A stretch of DNA of 64,000 nt from Oxalicibacterium solurbis (GTDB lineage Bacteria; Pseudomonadota; Gammaproteobacteria; Burkholderiales; Burkholderiaceae_D). The stretch lies in the NCBI RefSeq assembly GCF_014635845.1, contig NZ_BMDP01000002.1, forward strand, positions 825,717 through 889,716. The letters are read 5' to 3'. The position numbers were made by a program, and so were the translations under genes. Below are positions 1-7,853 of the stretch, piece by piece. The stretch's first letter is position 1, and the number at the start of each line of letters is the position of its first letter. The notes beneath the pieces were generated by a model, which did not search any database, was not told the DNA's origin, and worked only from the letters and a program-made list of their open reading frames with translations.

Positions 1-186
1 CGGCATCGGCATGCACGTCGTCGATGCCTCATCGGTATTCGTGTTGCCTGCTTCAGCCCGATTGATCGTCAACGCGAGGCGAAGTTCAATGCCGCAAAAA
101 CATTGCGCAGGCGCAATCCGGTATCCTCTGTCTTCCGTTTTCGTCGTCGATCGCTGCGACCGCTCGCATTTGGCCGATGCCGATGT

Positions 187-217
187 TTGACCTCAAGTTA
201 GGTTGAGGCCCTACACT
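187..217 (+). promoter_or_regulatory. SoxR-type promoter and operator
   Basis: A -35 TTGACC (187-192) and a -10 TACACT (212-217) are separated by 19 bp, the overlong spacer typical of promoters activated by MerR-family regulators. The spacer holds the dyad CCTCAAGTTAGGTTGAGG (191-208), which differs from the E. coli SoxR box (CCTCAAGTTAACTTGAGG, known from the literature) only at two central bases. It lies 30 bp upstream of the EamA transporter start. The same -35/19 bp/-10 layout occurs in front of the FMN reductase next to soxR, so control by the SoxR at 18.3 kb is a strong inference. Confidence 0.85.
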
Positions 218-246
218 GGCCGCCTTTCGATTGCAGGAAATCACCA

Positions 247-1146
247 ATGACCCAGAAGATCACGCCGTCCACCGTACTGTTCCTGACGATTTCGCCACTG
301 TTGTGGGCCGGCAATGCGATTGTCGGCCGCACGGTCAACGAGATGGTGCCGCCGGTCACGCTGAACCTGTTGCGCTGGACGATCGCGATGCTGATCCTGC
401 TGCCGCTGGCGAGCCGCGTATTCCGTCGCGGCAGCGCGCTGTGGCCGAACTGGAAGCGTTTCTCGCTGCTGGGATTGCTGGGCATAGGCTTGTACAACAC
501 CTTGCAGTATCTGGCGCTGCATACGTCGTCGCCGATCAACGTGACACTGGTGGCGGCCAGCATGCCGGTCTGGATGATGCTGATCGGGCGCATGTTCTTC
601 GGTTCGTCGATTTCGCATCGGCAGACGATAGGCGCGGTGCTGTCGATCTGCGGCGTGCTGCTGGTGCTGAGCCGCGGCGAATGGCATGTGCTGATGTCGA
701 TGCGGCTGGTGCCGGGCGATCTGCTGATGATTCTTGCGGCCATCATCTGGTCGTTCTACAGCTGGCTGCTGACGCTGCCGCGCGATCCGCAGGAAATCAG
801 GCATGACTGGGCTGCGTTCCTGCTGGCGCAAGTGGCATTCGGCGTCGCATGGTCGGCCTTGTTTACCGCCGGAGAGTGGTCGATAGGTGCGCAGCAGATC
901 GTCTGGGGCTGGCCGCTGGCTGCGGCTTTGCTGTTCGTCGCCATCGGCCCGGCGATCATCGCGCTGCGTTGCTGGGGCATCGGTGTGCAGCGCGTGGGGC
1001 CGACCATTGCCGGTTTCTTCAGCAACCTGACGCCGCTGTTCGCGGCGCTGATGTCTTCGGCCTTTCTCGGTGAAATCCCGCACCTGTATCACGCCGTGGC
1101 GTTCGCGCTGATCGTCGGCGGCATCGTGGTCTCATCGCGACGCTGA
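247..1146 (+). CDS. EamA/DMT-superfamily transporter
   Basis: The 299-residue product is almost wholly hydrophobic and divides into two EamA repeats (roughly residues 8-140 and 150-295), each with about five membrane helices, as in drug/metabolite transporters of the inner membrane. The N-terminal LLWAGNAIVGR and RWTIA segments are typical of the family. The ATG is preceded by AGGAA (235-239) and by a SoxR-type promoter, so it is probably induced by redox-cycling compounds and may export such a compound or a metabolite. The substrate cannot be read from sequence. Its end overlaps the convergent hibernation factor gene by 15 bp. Confidence 0.9.
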   Translation: MTQKITPSTVLFLTISPLLWAGNAIVGRTVNEMVPPVTLNLLRWTIAMLILLPLASRVFRRGSALWPNWKRFSLLGLLGIGLYNTLQYLALHTSSPINVTLVAASMPVWMMLIGRMFFGSSISHRQTIGAVLSICGVLLVLSRGEWHVLMSMRLVPGDLLMILAAIIWSFYSWLLTLPRDPQEIRHDWAAFLLAQVAFGVAWSALFTAGEWSIGAQQIVWGWPLAAALLFVAIGPAIIALRCWGIGVQRVGPTIAGFFSNLTPLFAALMSSAFLGEIPHLYHAVAFALIVGGIVVSSRR

Positions 1147-1563
1147 CGGCGGCGCGCTGGCGATCGCCGTTTCGCTTTCGTCTGCAGTTTCATCGCCGGC
1201 TTCGTCGACTTCGTTGCCAAGGTCATCCGTGTTTTCCTGCATGCGCTTCGGGCTTTCGCGGCGATGATCGGTGATTTTCCCTTTAGATCTGGCGACCTGC
1301 CTGTCCAGCTTTTCGACCACGCCGTCGATGGCGGCGTATAGATCCTGTGCCTGTTCCTCCGCATGCAGCGTTTCGCCTTTCAGCCGCAGGGTGACTTCGG
1401 CGCGCTGGCGGATTTCCTTTTGCGGCAGGGTATCCACGCTCAGCAGGACTTCGATTTCAACGATACGGTCGCAGTGGCGGACGATACGGTCCAGTTTCCC
1501 GACGATGTATTCGCGGATGCCAGGCGTCAGATCGAGATGATGGCCGGTGATCAGGATGTTCAT
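1132..1563 (-). CDS. hpf: ribosome hibernation promoting factor (HPF/YfiA family)
   Basis: The first ~95 residues (MNILITGHHLDLTPGIREYI...) match the HPF/RaiA fold that binds the decoding centre of the 30S subunit and inactivates ribosomes in stationary phase. Residues ~96-143 form a tail rich in Asp, Glu, Ser and Ala instead of the C-terminal dimerisation domain of long HPF, so this is the short type with an acidic extension. The start is set at 1563 because AGGAGA sits six bases upstream; a longer frame reaching 1614 has no such support. It is not next to rpoN, where betaproteobacterial hpf genes are often found. Confidence 0.88.
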   Translation of the reverse strand: MNILITGHHLDLTPGIREYIVGKLDRIVRHCDRIVEIEVLLSVDTLPQKEIRQRAEVTLRLKGETLHAEEQAQDLYAAIDGVVEKLDRQVARSKGKITDHRRESPKRMQENTDDLGNEVDEAGDETADESETAIASAPPSASR

Positions 1564-1818
1564 GCGTTCTCCTTTTATTGAGGAATGTGACAGGTAGAAC
1601 ACAGGACGGATCAATCGTTCCTGACGAAAAATCGACTCATGAACATGGTTTTTCTCAAACGGATTCTGACGACGATTGACGGCGTTTTCCTACTGGATGT
1701 TTCCGTACGGTGTGGAAGAATGCGGGCAGGCGGTCGATCCGATCGGCCGTTGGTATTGCAGTTTTCTCTCAATATCGATAATGCAGGCAACACGGCATTC
1801 AACATAAAGGAGATCGTC

Positions 1819-2103
1819 ATGGCAACACTGGATACTCCCATGGTCGAACGACGCCAACTGCCCGATCGTCGTGCAAACATGGACAGACCTGGATTGACGG
1901 GGGCCGACTGGGTTCCGCTGGCGCTGCTGATTCTCGGCGGCCTGAACTGGGGACTGATCGGATTGATGAACATCGATGTCGTCGCAATGATTTTCGGCGA
2001 AGGGCCGGGCGCGCGTCTGATCTATCTGCTGGTCGGCCTGTCGGCGCTGTACGGCATCTATATGGCCTTCCATCTGGGGCAGCGAAAAACCGCGCACAAA
2101 TAA
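1819..2103 (+). CDS. DUF378 family small membrane protein
   Basis: The 94-residue product has a charged N-terminus (about 25 residues, several Arg/Asp) followed by two hydrophobic segments (about residues 32-53 and 65-82). The sequence LLILGGLNWGLIGLMNIDVVAMIFG is characteristic of the DUF378/YuzA family of unknown function, here carrying an extra N-terminal tail. The ATG at 1819 is chosen because AAAGGAG lies at the right distance; the frame is open further upstream but without an SD sequence or family similarity. An intrinsic terminator follows immediately, suggesting a monocistronic unit. Confidence 0.85.
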   Translation: MATLDTPMVERRQLPDRRANMDRPGLTGADWVPLALLILGGLNWGLIGLMNIDVVAMIFGEGPGARLIYLLVGLSALYGIYMAFHLGQRKTAHK

Positions 2104-2122
2104 CCATAAATCTTTCCGTCTG

Positions 2123-2160
2123 CGGCGGTTGTCCGGATTTTTCCGGCAATCGCCGTTTTC
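2123..2160 (+). terminator. intrinsic terminator after the DUF378 gene
   Basis: A GC-rich hairpin (CGGCGGTTGTCCGG pairing with CCGGCAATCGCCG, one mismatch and one bulge, loop ATTTTT) is followed by TTTTC. It starts 19 bp after the stop codon at 2103. Confidence 0.75.
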
Positions 2161-2276
2161 ATTTACTTTCCCTTTTTGTTATTTTCTTTTCGACAATCTT
2201 GCCGTTCCGTTTCCGCGAGTAAATAATGGATCGACCGGGTTTTGCGCTGCCGCAACGCCGGATGGAAATAATTCAG

Positions 2277-2290
2277 AAATTTATATTTCA
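2277..2290. promoter_or_regulatory. AT-rich palindrome upstream of efflux operon, possible MarR operator
   Basis: GAAAT and ATTTC arms flank TTAT, forming a perfect inverted repeat in an AT-rich stretch 59 bp before the first efflux gene. MarR-family operators are often short AT-rich palindromes close to the promoter, and a marR gene is the second gene of the operon. The assignment is inferred from position alone. Confidence 0.3.
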
Positions 2291-2348
2291 TTAGTAAAAT
2301 ATTTTGGAGTAAAATAAAAAGCATCCCAACTTCAACCGCGGCACGAAG

Positions 2349-3845
2349 ATGAAAACGATTGCCAGTCTCAGCCTGATCTGTTGCACAGCCTTGCTCGGCG
2401 CCTGCGCCGACATGGGACACATCGTGCCGCAGTCGCAGCAGGTGGATGCCAATGCGCTGGGCGGCGTCGGTGCGGAACAGACAGGCAAGGCAGTCGAAGC
2501 GGCGAAGTGGCCGCAAACGCAATGGTGGAAAGCCTACGACGATCCGCAGCTCGATGCGCTGATCGATCAGGCGCTGGCCGGCAATCCGAACCTGCGCATC
2601 GCCGAAGCGCGCGTGCGCCAGGCACAGGCAATCGCGGGTGGTGCCGAGGCGGCGACCCTGCCGCAAATCGAAGCGAAGACGGCGATGACCTACCAGCTGT
2701 TTTCCGAGCACGACTTCATCCCACCGCCGCAGGCCGGCCACGTCGACTGGTACAACCGCGCCGCACTGGAAGCGACCTACGATCTCGATCTGTGGGGCCG
2801 GCAGCGTTCGACATTGGCTGCCGCCATCGATGAAGTGAAGGTGGCAGAAGCCGAATCGCAGATCGCGCGGCTGGCGCTGGAAAACAATATCGTGCGCGCC
2901 TATGTGCAACTGTCGCTGCAGTTCGCGCTGAAGGACATCGCCGAGGAAACGCTCAAGCACCGCGTAAAAGGCCTGGATGTCATGCGCAAGCGCCTGGCGG
3001 CCGGTCTGGCGACGGAGATGGACGTCACGCAACTGGAAGCTGCGGTACCACCGCTGCAGATCCAGATCGAGCAGTACGACGAAGCCGTCACGCTGCTGCG
3101 CAACCAGTTGGCTGCATTGAGCGGCAAGGGGCCGTCCGCCGGCGCGCAGATCGCGCGGCCGACGATGAAGCTGGAAGGCAACGACTGGCTGCAATTGCCG
3201 GCCATGCTGCCGGCCGACCTGATTGGCCGTCGGCCCGACGTCGCGGCGCGACGCTGGGGCGTGGAAGCATCGGCGCGCGAGATCGATGCAGCCAAGGCAG
3301 CCTTTTATCCGAACATCAACCTGATGGCCTTCATCGGTTTCCAGTCCGTCGGTTTCAGCCGATTCATCAACAACGAATCGGCGATACGCGGCATCGGTCC
3401 GGCGATTTCGCTACCGATCTTCGACGGCGGCCGCCTGCGCAGCAATCTGGGTGCGCACACCGCCGCTTACGATGCATCGGTGGAGAACTACAACGCCACC
3501 GTCATCCATGCGCTGGAAAGTGTATCGAACGCACTGGTCACTGCGCAGTCGTTGCAACAGCAGCAAAAGATGAACGATGCGGCGGTCGCCACGGCGGTGC
3601 ATGCCCGCACGTTGGCGAGCAAGGGATTCGCCGCCGGCCTGGCCGATTTTCTTGTGCTGCTGAATAGCGAGATCAGGCTGTTGTCGCAGGAACAGTTGCA
3701 GGCGCAGATTGCCGCACGCATGCTGGAAAGCCATGCGGCGCTGATGCTGGCGCTGGGTGGTGGCTATCAGCCCGAACATCAGCCCGAACCCGTGAAGCAA
3801 GCTTCCCAACCAGGCGACGATCAACCGAAAACGGAGCAGCCATGA
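2349..3845 (+). CDS. efflux outer-membrane lipoprotein, NodT family
   Basis: The product (498 residues) has a lipoprotein signal peptide with lipobox LLGAC (Cys20) and two outer-membrane efflux repeats (about residues 65-260 and 280-465) rich in long helices, as in NodT/FusA-type TolC-like channels. The motif YNRAALEATYDLDLWGR is typical. The C-terminal ~25 residues are rich in Gln and Pro. It opens a five-gene operon with a MarR regulator, a FUSC pump, a DUF1656 protein and an HlyD adaptor, so it should be the outer-membrane exit duct for aromatic acid-like or drug substrates. Confidence 0.93.
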   Translation: MKTIASLSLICCTALLGACADMGHIVPQSQQVDANALGGVGAEQTGKAVEAAKWPQTQWWKAYDDPQLDALIDQALAGNPNLRIAEARVRQAQAIAGGAEAATLPQIEAKTAMTYQLFSEHDFIPPPQAGHVDWYNRAALEATYDLDLWGRQRSTLAAAIDEVKVAEAESQIARLALENNIVRAYVQLSLQFALKDIAEETLKHRVKGLDVMRKRLAAGLATEMDVTQLEAAVPPLQIQIEQYDEAVTLLRNQLAALSGKGPSAGAQIARPTMKLEGNDWLQLPAMLPADLIGRRPDVAARRWGVEASAREIDAAKAAFYPNINLMAFIGFQSVGFSRFINNESAIRGIGPAISLPIFDGGRLRSNLGAHTAAYDASVENYNATVIHALESVSNALVTAQSLQQQQKMNDAAVATAVHARTLASKGFAAGLADFLVLLNSEIRLLSQEQLQAQIAARMLESHAALMLALGGGYQPEHQPEPVKQASQPGDDQPKTEQP

Positions 3846-4342
3846 GCGCATTCGACAGTACGGCGGGCCGCATCGCACGCTGCAGAGAACGCATACCGGA
3901 TTATCCGGCGCAACTGGTCACACTGAGCCGCCTGGCCTATCACATCCAGAAACGTTCGCAGGACCAGTTGAATGCGGTGTTGAAGAAACACGGGCTGACG
4001 AACGTCAGTTTTACGGCATTGATGGTGCTGTACGGCTCGGAAAACGAGACGCAGCGTGCGTCTGATCTGGGCGAAGCCTGCTCGGAAAAGCCGGCCAACA
4101 TGACGCGCATCTGCAACGAACTGGAACAGCAGGGACTGATCAAGCGCCGCTCCGGCGTGGAAGATCGCCGCAGCGTGACGATTTCGCTGACGGCGGCAGG
4201 GCGCAGGCGCGTCGAACAACTGTCACCGGAGCACTGGGCGATCCTGCACCGCACTTATGAAGGCATCGCCGAACGCGATCTGCGCCAGCACGAAGAATTG
4301 CTGAAGCGCCAGCTTGCCAATCTCGAAGCGGAGGGACAGTGA
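3842..4342 (+). CDS. MarR-family transcriptional regulator
   Basis: The 166-residue protein has a winged-helix domain (about residues 45-135) with the MarR features LGEACSEKPANMTRICNELEQQGLIKRR and the wing R-x-G-x-E-D-R-R. Its ATG overlaps the stop of the preceding gene (ATGA), and its own end overlaps the GTG of the next gene, so it is translated as part of the efflux operon. Location inside the operon suggests autoregulated repression relieved by a small aromatic ligand; the ligand is unknown. Confidence 0.92.
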   Translation: MSAFDSTAGRIARCRERIPDYPAQLVTLSRLAYHIQKRSQDQLNAVLKKHGLTNVSFTALMVLYGSENETQRASDLGEACSEKPANMTRICNELEQQGLIKRRSGVEDRRSVTISLTAAGRRRVEQLSPEHWAILHRTYEGIAERDLRQHEELLKRQLANLEAEGQ

Positions 4343-6582
4343 GCACACCGGCCAGTGCATCGGCCGATGTTGTGGCCGAGACTGTGGCTGCCGAAGCACG
4401 GCCGCCGCGTCGTCGCCATGCCGGACGTTTGATGCGCGCCATCACGCAGGACTGGATAGGCAGCGAGGGCGAACGCTGGCTGTTCGTGCTGAAGACACTG
4501 TTCGCCGCCTTTCTCGCGCTGTGGATCGCCTTCCGTCTCGGCTTCGATTCGCCGCGCAGCGCGATGATGACGGTCTTCATCGTCGCCTTGCCGAGCAGCG
4601 GCCTGGTGCTGGAAAAAGGTTTCTATCGTCTGGTCGGCACGCTGGTAGGTTGCTGTGCGGCGCTGGCGATCGTCGGCCTGTTTCCGCAGCAGCCGATGCT
4701 GCTGTTCATTGCGCTGGCGATCTGGGTCGCGCTGTGCACCGGCGGTTCCACGCTGCTGCGCAATGCGCGTTCCTACGGTTTCGTGCTGGCGGGCTACACG
4801 GCCTGCATGATCGCGATTCCGGCGATCGACGATCCGCTTGGCGTCTTCAATCTGGCGGTGGCGCGCGTCACCGAGATCACGCTTGGCATCCTGTGCGTGG
4901 CGGTCGTCAACGATGCGCTGTTTCCGCGCCATCAGAGCGAACAGCTGGTGCAGGCAGTGCGCCGCCTGTATCTGAATTTTGCGCAGCTATGCCACGACGC
5001 GATGCGCGGCAAGCTGAGCGAGACGCAACTGGAAAAGCTGCATCTGCAGTTCGCCACCGAAGTCGCCGCGCTGGAATCGAACCGTGCTGCTGCCTTCTTC
5101 GAAGCCGGCGACATCCGTACACGCACGCAGCAGCTGCATGCATTCAACGCGGCGGCCATGGCGGCGCTGACGACCTTCCATACGCTGCACCAGTGGATGC
5201 AACGTCTGCGAGATCGTGGCGATTCGCCGGTGCCGCAGGCGATGGCACCGTTGTACGCATCCTTTTCGCAAGCCTTGCTGGTGACGGAGCTGCCGGCACG
5301 CACCGCGGCCGAAGCTGCCGTGACGCGCGAACGCTTCGCACTGTTGCAGCAGCAACTGCCGCAGATGATCGAACAGGCACGCGCCGAATTTTCACTGGCC
5401 GATCCTTCCGGCCGCCAACGACTGGACATGGATACCGCGCTCGAACTGATGCAGCGTTTCAACGACGAGATGTATCGGCTCATTGCGATCTATCACGAAT
5501 TGCCGGGGCGGCTGACCGAAGCGACGCGTGCGCAGCAAGTGAAGCCCTTGCCGTACAGCGCGCGCACGCCGGGAACGATCGCCATCGCCGCAGGCCTGCG
5601 TGCCGCTGCCGCGCTGCTGATACTGGCTCTGGCGTGGTATGGACTGAATTGGCCGAGCGCTGGCGGCGCGGTGATCCTGACCGTGGTCTTCTGTGCGCTA
5701 GCAGCGTCGTCGCCGGACCCGAACCAGATGATCAAGCAGGTGACGATCGGCTTTGCGGCAGCGACGCCGTTTGCTTTCGTTTGCGCGTTCTACATGCTGA
5801 ACCATGTCGAGGGCTACCTGATGCTGGTGTTGTCGATGGGTGCCTTTCTGGTGTTCGGTCTTTATGCGACGACATGGCGCCGCGTGGCCGGTATCGGCCT
5901 TGGCTTCAACCTGATGTTCGCGCAGATCATCGCACCGGAAAACCTGATGCGCTTCAACGTCGTCAATTTCTTCAACGACGCGATCGCGCAGATCATCGGC
6001 CTGGTGCTGGCCTCGGTGATGTTCGCACTGATCCTGCCTGAACATCGCCAGGGTTCGCGCCGCCATATCGAGCGTGCGATGTGGGAAGAGGCATTGCTGC
6101 TGTGCATCAGCGACCGGCTGCAGCTGCGCCACCACTTCGAAAACCGTATGCGCGATCTGTTGAACCAGTTGAACATGGGCATACGCGGCACCGCTGACGT
6201 TGAAACGCGCCGCGTGCTGAATCAGGCGATCGCGCTGCTGGAACTGGGGCATGCCATTCTCGATCTGCGTGCGCTGAATGCGCAACTGCCGGCTGGCCAT
6301 CTGGCGCGCCTCGAAACCGAAAAATGCATGGCCGTGCTGGCCGCTTATTTCGGACGGCCGCAAACGACGATGCATGCGCGTGCCCTGGTGGTCACGCGTG
6401 AGGCCGGTGTCGAATTGCGCGCCTTGAAGGCGGAAGCGGCAGCGGGCAGCGGCGAGGCCGCTGTGCTGCAACGCGCGCTGACGGACTTGCATCTGATCTA
6501 CGCATCGCTGCTGGATTCGTCGCTGAACGTATCGCGGCCGGTTGCCGCTTCATCGAATGGAGGTGCCGAATATGGCGCGTGA
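4339..6582 (+). CDS. FUSC-family inner-membrane efflux protein (AaeB/FusC-like)
   Basis: This 747-residue protein has the two-block FUSC layout: a membrane block at about residues 45-195, a large soluble region, a second membrane block at about 410-530, and a soluble C-terminus. The family includes E. coli AaeB (hydroxybenzoate efflux) and Burkholderia fusaric acid resistance proteins. Translation starts at a GTG overlapping the marR stop codon (GTGA). With the DUF1656 and HlyD proteins downstream it forms the inner-membrane part of a tripartite pump. Confidence 0.92.
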   Translation: MSTPASASADVVAETVAAEARPPRRRHAGRLMRAITQDWIGSEGERWLFVLKTLFAAFLALWIAFRLGFDSPRSAMMTVFIVALPSSGLVLEKGFYRLVGTLVGCCAALAIVGLFPQQPMLLFIALAIWVALCTGGSTLLRNARSYGFVLAGYTACMIAIPAIDDPLGVFNLAVARVTEITLGILCVAVVNDALFPRHQSEQLVQAVRRLYLNFAQLCHDAMRGKLSETQLEKLHLQFATEVAALESNRAAAFFEAGDIRTRTQQLHAFNAAAMAALTTFHTLHQWMQRLRDRGDSPVPQAMAPLYASFSQALLVTELPARTAAEAAVTRERFALLQQQLPQMIEQARAEFSLADPSGRQRLDMDTALELMQRFNDEMYRLIAIYHELPGRLTEATRAQQVKPLPYSARTPGTIAIAAGLRAAAALLILALAWYGLNWPSAGGAVILTVVFCALAASSPDPNQMIKQVTIGFAAATPFAFVCAFYMLNHVEGYLMLVLSMGAFLVFGLYATTWRRVAGIGLGFNLMFAQIIAPENLMRFNVVNFFNDAIAQIIGLVLASVMFALILPEHRQGSRRHIERAMWEEALLLCISDRLQLRHHFENRMRDLLNQLNMGIRGTADVETRRVLNQAIALLELGHAILDLRALNAQLPAGHLARLETEKCMAVLAAYFGRPQTTMHARALVVTREAGVELRALKAEAAAGSGEAAVLQRALTDLHLIYASLLDSSLNVSRPVAASSNGGAEYGA

Positions 6583-6769
6583 GATTGCTGTTTTCGGCAT
6601 CCTGATGCCGTCGCTGCTGCTGGTCTTCGTACTGAGCCTGCTGATTCACGTGGGCGTCGACTGGTTGTGCGGCCATTTCGGCGTCTATCGCTACGTCTGG
6701 CACAAGTCGCTGTTCCGCCTGTGCCTGCTGGTCTGCATCTTCGGCGTGCTGGCCTTGCTGCTTTATTGA
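6572..6769 (+). CDS. DUF1656 small inner-membrane protein (AaeX-like)
   Basis: The 65-residue product has two hydrophobic segments (about residues 6-28 and 43-64) and fits DUF1656/AaeX, always found beside FUSC pumps. The ATG at 6572 lies 11 bases inside the end of the FUSC gene and is preceded by GGAGGT (6559-6564). A frame that opens 30 bp earlier lacks an SD sequence. Its role is unknown; it is presumed to be an accessory subunit of the pump. Confidence 0.88.
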   Translation: MAREIAVFGILMPSLLLVFVLSLLIHVGVDWLCGHFGVYRYVWHKSLFRLCLLVCIFGVLALLLY

Positions 6770-6797
6770 ATACATCAACAAGAAACGGGAGCGCATC

Positions 6798-7694
6798 ATG
6801 CGTCGATCTGTCTACCTGCGTTATTTGATCACGGCAGTACTGCTGCTGATCGCGTTTTTATTCGGCCGCTACCTGTGGAACGACAACATGAATTCGCCGT
6901 GGACGCGCGACGGACGCATCAAGGCCGACATCATCCACATTGCGCCGGATGTGTCGGGCATCGTCACCGGCGTGTCGGTCATCGACAACCAGTTCGTGCA
7001 CAAGGGCGATCTGCTGTTCTCGATCGACAAGGACCGCTACGCGCAGGCACTGGCACAGGCGGAGGCAAACGTCGCCGCGCAACAGTCGGAGAAGAACATG
7101 CGTGCGCGGGAAGCGGCGCGCCGCGCCGGACTGGATGCCGCCATCGTCACCAGCGAGAACCGTGAATCGGCTGCATCGCTGTCGGCAATCGCCGCTGCGC
7201 GCTATGAAGCCGCTGTCGCCGCACGCGATACCGCAAAGCTGAACCTGGAACGCACCGACGTGCGCGCGCCGGCCGACGGTTATGTAACCAATCTGCACGT
7301 CTATGCCGGCGATTACGTCTCGGCCGGCGTGGCGCGGCTGGCCGTGATCGACAGTAATTCCTTCCACGTCAGCGGCTATTTCGAGGAAACCAAGCTACCT
7401 TACCTGAACGTCGGTGATGCGGTGGAAATCCGCATGCTCGACGGTAGCCCGGCGATGCACGGCCATATCGACAGCATTTCGCGCGGCATCACCGATCGCG
7501 ACGCAACGACGGGCAGGGAACTGCTGGCCGACGTCAACCCGACCTTCAACTGGGTACGCCTCGCGCAACGCATCCCGGTGCGCATTCGCATCGACGATCT
7601 GCCGAAGGATCACAAGCTGGCTGCGGGCATGACTTGTACGGTGATCGTCAAGCCGGGAGAAGCAGCGAAAGAGGAAAAATCCGATAAAAATTAA
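6798..7694 (+). CDS. HlyD-family membrane fusion protein (AaeA-like)
   Basis: The 298-residue protein has an N-terminal membrane anchor (residues ~9-27), a biotinyl-lipoyl-like half (GIVTGVSVIDNQFVHKGDLLFSID), a short coiled-coil hairpin (about 80-145), the second lipoyl half (RAPADGYVTNL) and a beta-barrel region. This is the AaeA/EmrA type of periplasmic adaptor. GGGAG precedes the ATG. It closes the operon and should link the FUSC pump to the NodT-family channel. Confidence 0.93.
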   Translation: MRRSVYLRYLITAVLLLIAFLFGRYLWNDNMNSPWTRDGRIKADIIHIAPDVSGIVTGVSVIDNQFVHKGDLLFSIDKDRYAQALAQAEANVAAQQSEKNMRAREAARRAGLDAAIVTSENRESAASLSAIAAARYEAAVAARDTAKLNLERTDVRAPADGYVTNLHVYAGDYVSAGVARLAVIDSNSFHVSGYFEETKLPYLNVGDAVEIRMLDGSPAMHGHIDSISRGITDRDATTGRELLADVNPTFNWVRLAQRIPVRIRIDDLPKDHKLAAGMTCTVIVKPGEAAKEEKSDKN

Positions 7695-7769
7695 TACGAT
7701 AAGACACAAATCTCTTGATGCGCTTTATCAAATAAAGACACCAAACAAGACAACTTATTTAACAATTTT

Positions 7770-7783
7770 CCCATGTATATGGG
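7770..7783. repeat. palindrome in AT-rich gap before the TPS locus
   Basis: CCCAT and ATGGG arms surround GTAT, a perfect inverted repeat inside a 159-bp AT-rich intergenic stretch between the efflux operon and the two-partner secretion genes. It may be an operator for the secretion locus. No clear -35/-10 pair could be fixed. Confidence 0.3.
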
Positions 7784-7853
7784 GGACTAAAATCGGTTGC
7801 CTTCGGGTAACTTCCGCTATTCGATTCAATGATGTTTCATCGGGTAGCGGTAG

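Noticed and set aside
4314..6041. 575-codon frame overlapping the FUSC gene in another plus frame
   Set aside because: The FUSC frame has clear family motifs and coupled start/stop signals; the alternative is Arg/Ala-rich nonsense.
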